Positions 47,005 to 59,550 of a stretch of DNA of 64,000 nt are shown piece by piece. The notes under the pieces are model-generated. The model did no database searches. It was not told the origin of the DNA and saw only the letters and a list, made by a program, of their open reading frames with translations. Position numbers and translations under genes: made by a program. Origin of the DNA: Struthio camelus (Eukaryota > Chordata > Aves > Struthioniformes > Struthionidae); assembly GCF_040807025.1 (NCBI RefSeq), contig NC_090947.1, forward strand, positions 1,178,001-1,242,000. The letters run 5' to 3'. Positions within the stretch are counted from its first letter, which is position 1. Each line of letters opens with the position of its first letter.

Positions 47005-48173
47005 CTAGTTTAAAGCCCTCCTTACCAGGCTGGCCAATCTGTTGGCAAAGACACACATGCCTTGCTTTGTGAGGTGGATCCCATCGCTCCCCATCAGCTG
47101 TTGATCTTCAAACAGGGTTCCATGGTCATAGAAACCAAAGCCCTGTTGCCAACATCAGTGGTGCAGCCAGTTGTTAACTTGGAAAACTCATCTACTCCTC
47201 CTCCCGTTCTTCCCCCTCACAGGCAGGATTGAGGAGAAAACAACCTGGGCTCCCAGACCCTTCACCACCATCCCCAGAGCGCTGAAGTCCCGTTGGATGG
47301 TTTCCAATTTGCCTTCCGTGTCGTTAGCACCCACATGGAAGAGCAGCAGAGGGTAGTAGTCTGATGCATGGACAAGCCTTGGCAGTCTTTCCACAACATC
47401 TCTTATTCGAGCCCCTGGCAGGCAGCAAACCTCTCTGGACAAGAGGTCAGGTCGGCAGAGAGGTGCCTCTGTCCCCTGCAGTAGGGAGTCACCCACAACA
47501 ATCACTCGCCGCTTCTTCCAGGTGTTCCTGCACGGCACAGGGTCTGCCAGGCCAGTTGCTTCCCTTGGAGCCGTGCCCAGCTCCTCCTCAGCTTGGAGGA
47601 CCCTAATCTTGTTCCTCAAAGGCAAATTTTGAGGAAGAGCAAGAGCCTTTCTCCTTCTACAAGAAGTGACGAGTTTCCAGCCTTCTTCCACAGTGTTATG
47701 ATGTACCATTTCACAGGGCACAGAGCCCTCTGTCAGCTCCGCTGCACTGGTGGGGTGGGGGACTCCTGGAGCTGTACAGTCTCCGGGAATACCCTGTCAA
47801 TCTCCTGCTCATCTTTTCAGATGCTACACAGCCTACTGACTTCCTCCTGTAACTCCTTTACCTGGCGATACAGTTGATCAAGGCCAGCACACCTTCTGCA
47901 GGAGAGCTGACTGTCAGCCCAGGCCTCGCAGAGAGGCCCCAGGCACTCCCTGCAGCCTGACACCTGCAGAGCTGCATCTGCTGTCTGAGGGTCTGTCTGG
48001 GTTGAGGCCTCAGACACAGCCGATGCAGCACCTCCAGCAGCCACTGGGGAACGTGCTCTGCGGCGTGTCATGACCATGCCCCGGGAAAGGACACACCACT
48101 GTGCAAAATGGAGAGGTGCCTTCTTTGCCTTCTGGCACTCTGCTGCACAAATTGCTGCCTCTGTTGGCTGCAC
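47005..48173 (-). pseudogene. CR1 ORF1 (coiled/zinc-type N-terminus plus SGNH esterase), inactivated
   Basis: ORF1 of the CR1 element, an RNA-binding/accessory protein with an esterase-like domain. The N-terminal part (48173-47817) includes MTRRRARSP, Cys-rich segments (CRECLGPLCE, CRRCAGLDQLY) and an amphipathic stretch. It is stopped by TGA at 47817-47819. A one-base deletion near 47740 then shifts the frame. The esterase part (47721-47188) has the Ser block VVGDSLLQG and FHVGANDT. After another frame change near 47185 and an in-frame TGA at 47155-47157, the C-terminal block with the Asp-His motif SDGIHLTKQG is readable up to TAG at 47007-47005. At least four lesions are present, so no intact product is expected. 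Confidence 0.85.
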
Positions 48174-48545
48174 TCTGGGAGCTGTGCTCTAGGCCTGGCT
48201 CTTATATAGGCCTCTGCCTAGCAGTGACTCACAAGGGTGCTTGGCCCACCCAATCAGGAGCCACCTGAAACAAAAGCCCCAACTCCCTCTGACCAGGGCA
48301 GCCCAGAGAGCTCGTTAGCAGCAGCCCCACCTAGCTAGAACTTCCCAGGAGAAGTTAAGTCAAGGTCCCCTGCAGGAGTCCTTGCCCAGCTCTCCCTTCC
48401 TGCTAGCAGCAAGCACCGTCTAGTTCCTCGGGGGTCCCCAGAAAGCCTCCACAACTTCCAACAAGGCCCACAAAAGGCCCAGGCAGAGCCCAGACACTGC
48501 TGCGCAAACTGCTGCGCCTGTTCACTGCTTCTGTTTGCTGCACTT
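48174..48545 (-). promoter_or_regulatory. CR1 5' UTR with TATA-like motif and repeated block
   Basis: GC-rich leader of the CR1 copy. On the minus strand a TATATAAG lies at about 48201-48208, roughly 30 bp before the ORF1 frame opens. A block at about 48492-48543 (GCAGCAAACAGAAGCAG... GCGCAGCAG) resembles one at about 48134-48172 (GCAGCCAACAGAGGCAG... GTGCAGCAG), some 370 bp apart, suggesting a partly tandem promoter structure. Confidence 0.5.
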
Positions 48546-48559
48546 AAAGCAATTTTTTC

Positions 48560-51500
48560 AGGTTGCCCTTGTATTGACAAGGTTTGCTATGAGGACCTCC
48601 TTAGATAGTATGATTGGGAAGAGTCCTCCAGCCTTTTGGCTATGGCCTTATCTTTGAGTGCTCCTACAGGCTTCTGGAACCATGGGAAAGAATGGGGTGT
48701 TTAGGTCATGAAAGAAAAACAAGAAAGCAAACAAAGACACCTCAGGCAGATAAAAAAACTCTGTAAGAAAAGGAAGAATGTGATCTCCATGTCCACAGTG
48801 GAAAGGACAAGGAGTAATAGGCAAAAACTGTAGCAAGAGCTATTTAGACTGGACAGTAGAAAATATTTTCCAAAGATAACAATAGTTGTACTATTAGCAG
48901 TGTTAATAAGTAGTCATAGTGTTTTGCACTAAAATAGACTGTCTGCAGACAATGTAAAACCTCCATGTTCAGAGATCTTTAAGATTGGATAAATGCACAT
49001 CTGCTAGGGAAAAAATAAGCATGCTATCAAACAAAACATGACTTTAAGGTGGAAAATGGGCCAAACAACTTCTTAAAGTCCTGTCATGCATTATTTTTCA
49101 GCTTCTATGACTGAAGAAATGTAAGTTCAGTGAGGCAATATGTTTTATTAGACCAACAGATAGACCATGAACAAAATAAAGCTTTTAGACAAATCCTTAA
49201 GTGTACCAAGCCTGTTGCAATGAACAGTTTATGCAGGCAGCTCACATGACTTCATAAGAAAGATGGTTTCAAAATCAAAAATGTTTTCCCACTAAGAAAA
49301 TCTTGTGCAAATGCCAGGATACTTCTGCATTGTGTTCCCTCAGGGTATCTGCACAGCTGAAGGGCCTTCATTTTCTGTTTGTTCAAAATACTTCTGTCTG
49401 TGGTACTGACGCCATCAAACACTCACCTCCAGCAGTCTCACCTCAGGTAATGGGAAGAGGTATAGGAGCTAAAGTTTGGGTCGTTTATACTCTTGGAGGA
49501 TTGATTGTTGAGGGTCTGAAAACTTCTCCTAGGAGATGCCTCCTAAGAATGAGAGGACTCCATGCAAAATGCATCAATATCTTTGAATCTGGGATTTTTT
49601 AGGAATGTCTCATCCCACAAGACAAAGTCAGTACTTTGACGCTTTGTGCCAGTCCAAGACAAAAACAAATGTTAACACGATGGAATTTCCTGCAGGTTGG
49701 AAATTCTCATTTTTTTTCTTTTTCAGCTCTTCTTGGCATCACCTCACCAGCTTGACTATCCTAGTGCAGCGCCCTAGCAGTGAGACAAACAGAAAACATG
49801 CTGTGGAACTGGCTGAGCAGGAAGGAGTCTTTGTGACTGGTGCTTTACATAAGAAGACACACTCCTGTGAGTGCTAATGTTATATTCCAGCAGGACGGCG
49901 GAATTGCAGGCCTGCAGGGGTTATGATTTTCAAGTCCAATATGCAAAAGAGATGAATGGGTTACACAGAGATGAGTAAGAAGGCCTGCAGTGTCAGGGGA
50001 GAGGGGCTGTAAAATAGTACAATGGGTAGGAGTCTGTACAACACTCTTGTTATAGCAGAAAGAAACTCAGCTGCATTCCCATTTTGACGTTAATCCAAAG
50101 CAGTTTCCAAAACAGGTTTCTTGGCTCCAGGACACAGTCAGCGTCTGTGCCTGTGTTGAAGGAGCAAGGCAAGGCAAAGTATGAAGGACTCCTCTTCCCC
50201 AGATGTATACTGGGGAATATATATGGGATATATAATATCCTCTTATTTCAAGAAATAGTTCATCTCCCAAGACCTTTAGAATCACCCAGAATGGAGTGCT
50301 ATAACCGAAAAGTGTCCCCTGGCAGAGAGAGAAAAAAAAAAAAGAAACGCACCCCTTCTGCCTTTCTCCAGAAGCATGATGTTAGGGGTGGGATGTGGCT
50401 GCATTGTCCTTATCATCTGCTATTTCGTTCTTTCTTCCTTTTAATATATTATCATCAAGAGGCTCCCCAGCTGTGTTTGCATGTGGTTCAGCAACTTGGA
50501 TGTTAAACTGCAACATCTTTTTAACAGGGATGACAAAGATGAAAAGCGTTTCCTGTGAGTGCCTGTAGCAACAAATGGGACCAGGCGTTTTTCTCTACTG
50601 GGACAGTGGGCAGGTGAAACTACTGCAGTAATTTTTCATTGGGATAAATTGCTCCATTCCTTCTCAATTCTCATTGGAATGGCTGTGTAATTGTCTCAGT
50701 ATGCTTTGTAGAGGGGTTTGAATACACTCAAGTCTCCAGGAATCTCTCTCAGGGGCTCCCATGTGAGGTAAAGCCTGAGGGCTCTTGCTGTGCTCTCATC
50801 TGATCAGAGATTTTCTGTGTCCTGGTGCAATTATGTGTGTTATGAAACTGGAGGTCGGTTCACTTACATTGCTTCTCACACCAATAATGCCATGGCACTG
50901 CTGTGAGCACCCTTCATAGCTTCTTTACGGCTCTGGCTTTCCCTGGCACGGGGATGGCCCACTGGTAGGTCACGCTCCATTTCTAGGCCCTGGGCACAGG
51001 GCTTGGCACACAGGTTTTATGAAACTTAAAATGTTAAAAGCCCAGTGTTGTCTTGAGTTTCAAAACCCTGCAATACCCCAGGACTGATGAACTCCTTCAG
51101 CACAGCGGGGCAGCTTGAGTGGACTTGCCGGACTGAAGAGTTAGCAGGTAGATGAAAATGAGCAATTGCACACCAAGTTGCCAGCAAGAACGGGTATTAC
51201 GCAGAGCTGATTCAGAAGTTTGCTGACAGGAGTTCAAGCTTCTCCAGAATTAGTTATTTTTATGGCTTCCTTCTGACAGGCTTTGTTTAGTTTGCGAACT
51301 AATCTTCCTCACTCCCAATCAAAAAGCCACGTGCTCAAGAAACAGTATGTAAACAAAACAGAAAAGCAAAGAACTGGAAAATAAATAGCAACAATTACTC
51401 ATTTCAAAAATATATCAGCAGTCCTTTGCAGTCATCTTTTAACTTCTTGGTGAGACAACTGCTGAGCCAGGTGGCTGCATCTGCCCTCCAGAGCTTCTTG

Positions 51501-54500
51501 TTGCCGCTGTTGTCTCCAAGAGCCCTGTGGCAGACCTGCTGAGGGGCATACCAGGGATTAGACTGAAGCAAGATATCTTTTTTGCAGAAGAGTAGGGAAT
51601 ACAGGCATTGTGGATCCAGCCCAACCTCCTGACAGACTTTTTGAGGAGCAAGACCCTGGAAGAGTATGCTTGTTACGTGTACAATTTAGTTATGTGCAAC
51701 CAAAGAAGACTCCTTAAGTGTGGATCCAAAAATTCATTATTTGTCTAAGTGAGGTCTTCCCAGCCTAATGAAAATACAACAAACAGCTACTTTACTCTGG
51801 CTATAATACAAATACTTATAATCCAAATTACCTAATTTTTGTGGGAATTAACAATAACTAGAAGTGCTATATGTAAACCTCCTAGAGCTGTGCCAGCCTC
51901 TGGTGTTACCCTACCCCATATGCATTGTTATGGGGAGCAATGAGCATCTTGAGGTCTTTGCCTGGGGGAGTATGGTGAGGATGATCGTTTCTTCCTCCTT
52001 CAGCTTGGATTTCCTCAGAATTACTTTTATATTTCAACCCCATAATTCTTAATGGGTTATGGTCTTTTCTCTGCTGTTCCCCACAAGCTTAGATACCCTG
52101 TGATTTCTTCTCCATATAGGATATTTCCTTTAAGAAGGAGAACCATGCAATTGCACAAAACAAAGCAAAACTTGAGCTAAAACAAATTCAGTAAAGATAT
52201 TGTTAAAACAAGCTCAAAACCACAGGACAGGCAACAGGCATTTGAACATCAATAATTTTGCTGTTCAGCTAGGACAGGCTAGACAATGGCCCTCTGCTCC
52301 CGGGGCAAACTGCCAGCACTGCAAATGTTTGTTAAATAATTTTGCATACACAATTAAGAATCAGGCTAGAGCAGCTAATTAGTGTTATAATGCTTGCGGC
52401 CTAGCACTGGCATTGGGAATACCAATCTGGGTGGGCTGCAAGTTATGGGAAGAGTTGCCATGAGAGGCCCGTGAAACTATGCCTAACTACTAGCCTGAGA
52501 GCAGCCAGCAAAGGAGCAGACGAGCCCACAGAGAAGAGGCATTACTCATAAGCACTATCAGCAGCAGTGATAAAACCCTCAGGCAAACTGTTGCACAGAG
52601 CTTAAAAACAGGGGCCTTCCTGCTATTGCCAGAAGTCGCACACTTCCAGCCTCCCCCATCCTGAGAGCTATCATTCCCTCCTTCCCTGCCTCACACGGCT
52701 CAGGCTCTTACCTCTGCAACATCTCTGTTGCTCTCCTCTTCACCCCTTAGTGCAATGCTGCTCAAGCGCTGGAGGCCACGTCGTCTTCTCCTGGGGCTCC
52801 GTGTGGGTTGAGATCTCTGATGCACTGAGGCAGTTGCTCCAGTTGCAGGACTGGGGCCTTGCCACGCATCACCACCACTGCCATGCTGTCTCCACCAGTC
52901 TCATACTGTCCTGGACAGCGTCTCTGGAGGGGAAGCTGCCTGGGGCAGTGAGTGCTGCACCAGTTGCCTGGGGCAGGACTCACCTAGCAAAAAAGCACGA
53001 AACCGCTCCCTCCCTGGCACGGAGGTAGCATCCATGATGTTACAGCACCTTCCCATCTGTGGTGGGAAGCAAGCACTGATAAGAGTGCAGTGAAATGATT
53101 CAGATCTCAGGACTGGCCATAGAGCAATGCACCAGCGCCAGAGAGGTTATCCCTGGGAGAGGAGCTGCACCTGCAAGATAGGATTTGGCCTAAGAAGGGG
53201 TCAGACCTAGTGACAGCTGAATGCTCAGAGGAGGCTATGCTGGTCAAACCAGGATACACTGCTGCAAGGTGAGCAAGGGGAGGCAAGATGGACCTAAATC
53301 CCTCTGCATGAAATGGGTTAAAGTTGCCTTCTGCTAGCAACTAGGGCTAGACGTAGCTCTGCACAGGTACTGAGATAGGGCTACATTGTGCCAGATAGAG
53401 CCTCCTGCCATTTCTGATGTCACTGGAGAAACAATGACCAGGGCACTCAGCTAATTTAAAGACCTGTCCTAAAGCCAAGGCCATGAAGCTGAGCAGGTCT
53501 GGACAGAGATCAACAGTGCCCGTGGGCTCGTGTAGCTCAGCCCCTTGGGGCTTCCCAAGTAAGAGCAGTCAAATAGCCTCATTTGCATGAGCTAATTGGG
53601 CAGGATATTTCTTTCTTGCTCTCCAGACTCTCTCTCTCTTATGTCACTTTGCCCTGTCCTTTAGGACTTCAGTCCTATAGTGCTGTGCCAGCCTATTGTA
53701 TTATTGGTTTTTTTGTATTGTTCATAGGGTATGTGTTCAAGGAGTCCCATGACACTAGCAGAGCAGCATCACTGGCACGCACCTTCCCTTGCTATTACCC
53801 TCCCATGAAGGCTGTGAATCAGCATTGCCTCAAATGAGGAGAGTTGAGTCAGAGGTAAACACAGAAATATGGCCCAAATTCTGTCATTGTTACATAAACC
53901 CCCTTGCTGAACATCTGGAGAACATCTGACGTTTAACAAAGCAGGCCCGCAGGCAGAGACATTTTTGACCTTCCCTGTAATGGAAGCATAAAAATCGAGA
54001 TTGAAACAACAGGAGTAAATATAGCCAGAAATGGAAGATAAAATGGGTCCGGCATATAGGGGCCGACGCTGGCCCAGACACTCGGCAATGACTCCTGTGA
54101 TCCTGGCTGGACAGTGCACAAGCGTCGGGAGAGACAAGGCAACATACATAAAAACAAAGCATCAGATACTGCTTAAAAAAAATCCCTGCTGGTCCCTGTT
54201 TTCTGAGAAAGCCAGTGTTTCATCAGGTTCTGTTTAAGATGCTGGTTCCTCTGGGCAAATTGGAGTTTAAAGGGAATAATTTGATTTTCTTATGGGAAAA
54301 CTGAGAAACATTTCAAGCACTTGACAATTTGTGCTGCTTTTGGATTCTTTTAGCCGTTTAGTAAAAGGAAAACCAAGGCCATGGTTAGAAAAAAAAAGTG
54401 CACGGAAGCAGGAAAAATCCTTCCTTTCACCCACTTTTTTAGCTTGAAGCAGAAAAAAGAGTCATAAACCAGCCAAACATAAGAGAAAGTTTTCTGCAGT

Positions 54501-57470
54501 TTTTCCTAAGGGTCTTTTACCTTCCCTCTTTTTCCTCACTGGGACACAGTCCTTAGATAGAAACAGAACAACCATTTTCTTCGCTCTTTCAAGTATTTCT
54601 GCAGCAAACACAAATATTTTACATGCAAAAGCTGGAAGGAAAACTCTCCCCATGCCCTGGGTGACTTCTGTATGCATGCTCAGCACAATGGCCTGGCTAA
54701 GGCACACTGTGGGCTAGCATGCTCCCCTGGGAAGGAGGGGGCGGGGGGGGCACATCTCGGTGGGAAAAAAAAATAAAATCAATCTTGTTGAGCCCTTGGG
54801 GAGATGCTAAGCAGAGCCCCTTTTCTTTCCCTTCCGCTTGCAGCTGACAGTGACTCAGCAGAGGAGCAGTCTGTGAGCAAGGCAGTGCTGGCTCAGGCTG
54901 GAGGAAGAGAGAAATGAAGAACATTTGGTTTCTGTTACAGAAGAGTGGACACAGACAGGCGAATATCTCCAAGAAGAAGCCCGGGGTGTCAGACCTTTCT
55001 GAACCTCCTCCTCACCATCACAAGAGAGGAAATTACTGCATTGCAAAGGGCTGCGTTCTCCCACTTGCCCTGGCTGCCTCTGTGGGTCTATTACTCTTGA
55101 AGCGTCTCAGCCTGCTCCACGTTTTCCCTGCAACTGGCCCCTCTCGATGGCCCCTCACAGTCATTTGTGCTAACACAGCTTTTCTTTCATGTGGATGCTT
55201 TACTGCAGCCGCTCCAGCCCTGCTCCCTTAACAGCCTCTCGAGAAAGCCACTGACAAAGTGCTCAGCACGGCCTGGGTGCAGCCAGCCCCGCACCGTTGG
55301 GAACAAAGCTCCAGCCTAAGGCACGCTGCCTTTTACAAGCGCGACCCTTGGGGATCATCTCCTCTGATCTCACAGGTTGGAAGACCTTTGCGTGCCGAGA
55401 GTCATAAAGGAAAGGTTCCAGGCAGGAGCTGGAAGTAGAGGGAGACCTCCCTTAGCACGTGGCCTGGGTGCAGTGCTCATGGCTGGGGCAGTAACTGCCT
55501 TCACCTGTGAGCACCCAGCTGCCGTGTCAGCACACTGCCTCCCTAAATAGGAAAAGCGTCTGCAGGAGGAGCTGAATCCAGGTGAGGGACCGAGGGACCA
55601 GGGCAGGTGGGGGTCCATGGCCCCCACCTCCCTGAATGGCTTTGTCAGTTCAAGTGAGTGATGTGCTGCGCTCCTAGCCCTGGACTCTCCTCCTGCTTTC
55701 TGGAAGGCCATAATCTGGTTTAGGCTCTTCCCTCAGGATCTGGCAGTTTTCAATGTCACCCTGAGAAAAAGCAACATGAGTACCTGGGCAGAGCTGACGC
55801 TTTCCACTCTGGTCCTCCCTCCTCTGCTACTCCCGACTAGGACAGACACCGAACAAGCTGGCCACTTTTCTATTCCTTGTCTTTGCCGATCACAAAGAAT
55901 AACACCCTGCCTATGCGCTTGCCTCTGGTGTCTGCCTCGCAAGACTTGTTTCTGCCCACCCACTTCTTTACAGTGAGCCAAAGGGGAGCGAGCGCTGTGC
56001 AAATGAAGAGTTTACCCATGACTAGCAACTCCCTGGTCTGGCTAGCAGACCCCATCACTGCCTGGGGGCACTCTGCACGGCTAGCAGTAGCTGTGTAACC
56101 CAGTGGCTTGACTGTGTCATGTTACTTTCCCTAATGAATGATTCACACAGACGACTGCGGTGGGCCCTTAAGAATTCTTGAGCTGTAGCAGCCTCTATTA
56201 CACATAGACATGAAGGCATTTTTTCCTAACTTTCTGTTGAGAGGGCAGTAGGACGTCTGATACAAATGCATCTAGTAAAAGGACATCATGCAAACTTGCA
56301 CAGCCTCCACAGAAGCGTTCCTCAGAGTTTCCAGCCATGAGGTGTCTCTGGCATCGTAGGACTTCCAGCGAACCCATATGTCTCAAAAGACATGTTTGTC
56401 CTGGGAGAGAAGATGACTAAGCAGAGAAGATGACAAAAAGGAGAAGCGAGGTAATGCCTTTCTGCTACTGAAGCATGACATAAATGTGGGCCAGTGTCCG
56501 CGAAGCATGTGTGTTTACGTGCATCCACAGCAAAAGGTTGCAACAAGCACCCAGGTCATACAGATACAGCATGGGAGACTGCCCAAAGAAAGGCACCCTT
56601 TTAAGTTGTCTTAGGATGAAACACACAGGCACTTGGGAGTGGTTGGTTTGTTTGTGGGAGGAAGAGAGAGAGGTTTGAAAGAACTTTAAAATGGTAACCT
56701 TTTGGTTAAAAGTTTTTATGCGCCCTAGTCATCTTCCTTCCAGTCCTCTGTATCGTTTCCATCAGGGCCTGCACATCTCAAATCAAGCAGCTGAAACTAG
56801 CAGATGCCTCAGACCTTAGATCTCTATTGCCCATCTGTAAAAGGAATAGTTCCTCTTCATCTGATGTCATGCTGGGAGGAGAAAAAAAACCCAAATGTTT
56901 GGGGAGCACTCAGTGTGGGCAAAGCCGGATGAGGAATTTGATTGCCCTCACCATCAGTTCTGTCTCCAGAGCAAGGTCGTCAGCTATCCAGGAAATGAGA
57001 TACTAAGGGTAGACACTGAATATAAGCAGAAAGCAAATACAGCAAATACTCTTCACTTGATGATCAGCACCTCTCTGCAGGACCGAATGCAGTCTGGTTG
57101 TTCTGGAAACAACTGTGTATAATTGTGTAAAGACCATGCTGTGAGATATCAGGGACCATGTCGTAACTGGAAGGAAAACAAAAGCTGCGTAAGCACTTCC
57201 TATCTTTTGAGAGCTCACTGTGCTTTGCATGGAATTTTTTAATGCACTGTTCCATAGATGAAGATAATTCACAAGATTTCGCAAATCCACAGCATTCAAT
57301 AATGGCCAGCTTTGTGAGGAAAAAGCAGTAAAACTTCTATTTTCTTCTACTCCTTACATTTTTTGTGAGAAGTCCTGCTGAAGTTCTCCTGGATCCCAGC
57401 AGTCTATATTTCACTGAATGGATTTTAAAGCATACTGAGCTTCTGATATTCAAGACAGACAAAATTCCAA
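48560..57470. other. Intergenic between CR1 and COL6A1 3' end, no gene recognised
   Basis: Non-coding by inspection. Contents noted: a GC-richer patch at about 52.68-53.03 kb with an unmatched 73-codon minus-strand frame, a G-rich tract at 54730-54750, a TGACTCAGCA motif (AP-1/MAF-like) near 54851, and an A-rich run near 50331-50343. No CR1 tail or other known repeat was recognised here. Confidence 0.55.
54730..54750 (+). repeat. G-rich tract, quadruplex candidate
   Basis: GGGAAGGAGGGGGCGGGGGG-type sequence with several G3+ runs and short loops in intergenic DNA. Confidence 0.6.
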
Positions 57471-57474
57471 CAAG

Positions 57475-58939
57475 ATTGTGGAAAACAATTTATTTGTCAA
57501 ATTTCTGAAATGGACAATTTTAGTAAAACAAAGGCATAAAATAAAACTAAGTTGGATTTTTGGATACAAAGTAAAGAGTTCAAATGTTGATACCTGGTAA
57601 TCACTGTTGTTTTCTTAGAAGCGCATGAATTCATAGCAAGAGCACCACTGGAAGCACTGAACAAAATCTCGCCCAGCCAAACCACATCTTCAGTGTGGTC
57701 TTGGAAATAACTGTGTAAACACCAAGGGCCCACTTCACCCATGTAGTGATAGCACCTTTATCAGTATATCTGTAGGGTGTGATTCCAAGACCCTGGCAGA
57801 TAATGGCAGTTTTTCCCTTGACTTGGCTGAACCAGATGACTAGGCTGTAATTCAATATATAGTACAGCTAGTGGGTATCCCTAGGGACCAGGTGCCTAAT
57901 TCCTAGATAGTCCCGTGGAAATTTTATGCCCACAGAATTCATTGGGAATTAGACAACTTGGTGCTTTTGAGGAAAAAAAAAAATCCCACTAACTGGGCTC
58001 AGAGCGATTTTCCAAAATGGAGTTTGGACCATAACAGAAGTCGTCAGGTCATTTGTGAGGTTCCTGGTTTCACTGTATGACCATGAGATTACTTTGTGAA
58101 GGAGTGCAGTTGTATAGCTTCTTCACTTGTTCCCCCCTCTCCTATGGCTATTCTCTATCCGTCATTTGGTTGGTGCCTAGCCCCCCCCCTGCTCCAGATG
58201 AGAACGTCAGCAATGAAGCATGCTCCACCACCCACTTCCACCCCATCCCTAGGAAGTCAGCGCCCAATCCCATGGCACTGGAGGCCAAAGACGCTTTCCA
58301 CCCATGTCTAGTGCACAGGTAGTTTGGGTAATGAAGTCCAGCCCTCCCTCACCAGTGTGGGAGATGCAACTCAAACTTGCCAGCCGTGACAACGATCCCC
58401 TCTCAAAGCTTGCTGAAGTGTTGGATGTTTCACTTGAAGCACAGTATTGGGTTAGGACCATCGTGAGCCAGGCAAGTGCTCAGCTGAAGTTTGAGGAAAA
58501 GAAGTAAACGAACAAAAAAAAAAACGGTATCTGAAAAGAGTATAATCGACCTTGCAAGACCGGGCAAGTCCTTAGTGGTATGAAATTCCTCATCCTGATT
58601 CTTTCTTGGCAAAACTGGTGGGATGAGATTGCTTCTGTTGTTCTGGAGGCTTATTGTTAGGTGTGCTTGTGTTTGTCTGCTGGGGGCTAGAGGGAGCAGG
58701 GAAGGTAGTCATAGGAAAGGGAGGAAGGTTTGGGGGCCAAGAAGGTAGAGGTATAGAGGAAGAAGCAGGGGGACAAAGGAAAGGGGACTGTGCACAGATA
58801 AGACTGTGGCACTATGGCTATCTTTATAGACACAAGTTCCTCAGGTTGATCAAGAATACTGTTAATTTTTTTTTGTTTGTTTTTCATTTTTAGGAAAGAC
58901 AGAAGCAGGCACAGCCCTGGCAGAAACCCACCCAGCTGC
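57475..58939 (-). other. COL6A1: Probable COL6A1 3' UTR
   Basis: Non-coding sequence directly after the COL6A1 TGA, up to the first AATAAA on the minus strand. Length (about 1.46 kb) is inferred only from that signal. It contains an A-rich tract at 58862-58885 (T-rich on plus) and a C8-9 run on plus at 58181-58189. No splice evidence can be read from sequence alone. Confidence 0.5.
57489..57494 (-). terminator. Candidate COL6A1 polyadenylation signal AATAAA
   Basis: First canonical AATAAA on the minus strand after the COL6A1 stop. About 15 nt downstream is a CA dinucleotide suitable for cleavage, followed by a U/GU-rich stretch (TTGTTGGAATTTTGTCTG), which is the usual downstream element. The position fits a poly(A) site, but an upstream non-canonical signal is possible. 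Confidence 0.5.
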
Positions 58940-59550
58940 TCAGTCAACAGCTATTTTCCTGGAGACAGTTTGGTAGAAGACGCCACGCAGCAGAGAGGTA
59001 TAGTCAGGCACGCGGAAGAGGTGGCGCTCCCCATAGACCACATCGTAGTCTGCGCTCTTCCCCGTCACCAGGACACGGATGTTGGGCTCATTGACTTGGC
59101 TGCCCACTGCCAACACATATATTTCAATGCCGGCCTGCTGAGCTTCCTGCACGGCCCTCTCAATGGCCCTTGTGGTGATCCCCTGAGAGTTGCCATCGGA
59201 AAACACCAGCACCCTCTTCTTCGCCCCGCCACGGGAGGACCTCTGGTACAGTCCCATGACGTACCGCAGAGCGGCGTTGACATCCGTGGCATCATTAATG
59301 AACTCCATGTTGTCAATGGCTTTGGCAATCACTGTGTAGTTGTACTGAAACTGTGCTTCTACCTTCTGCTGGTTCCTGCCACTGTACTGGACCACTGAGA
59401 CCCGCACAGAGTCATCGGCAGGCTTGCCTGCCTCCAGGAACCGCTCTGCCAGCCGCTTCACAAACTTCTTGGTGGTCTCAAAGTTCTTGCTGCCGACACT
59501 GGTGGAGCTGTCCACCAGGAGGGTGATGTCTGCTGGCCCAGCAAAGGTGA
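58940..59550 (-). CDS. COL6A1: COL6A1 C2 VWA domain and stop (last coding exon)
   Basis: 611 nt encoding the whole C2 domain in one exon: [19 protein letters not shown], an NYT sequon, [38 protein letters not shown] and the terminus SRKIAVD, then TGA. The MIDAS is canonical (DSSTS), whereas I recall human C2 having DGSAS. Confidence 0.97.

Larger units (their letters stand above)
43979..48545 (-). mobile_element. Near-full-length CR1 LINE retrotransposon
   Basis: About 4.57 kb on the minus strand, close to the full length of avian CR1. Order from 5': a GC-rich 5' UTR with a TATATAAG motif, damaged ORF1, a nearly open ORF2, and a short 3' UTR ending TTGGACTAGATGATCTCCAG...CCATTCTGGGATTCTGTAAC, the CR1-type terminus with ATTCTGTR-like repeats and no poly(A). 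No target-site duplication is seen, as usual for CR1. Most CR1 copies are severely 5'-truncated, so an almost complete copy is uncommon. The 5' boundary is estimated from where similarity between the two 5' UTR blocks ends and could be off by tens of bases. Confidence 0.93.

Noticed and set aside
49905..49916. Perfect 12-bp palindrome TGCAGGCCTGCA
   Set aside because: About 15 such palindromes are expected by chance in 64 kb, and there is no supporting context.
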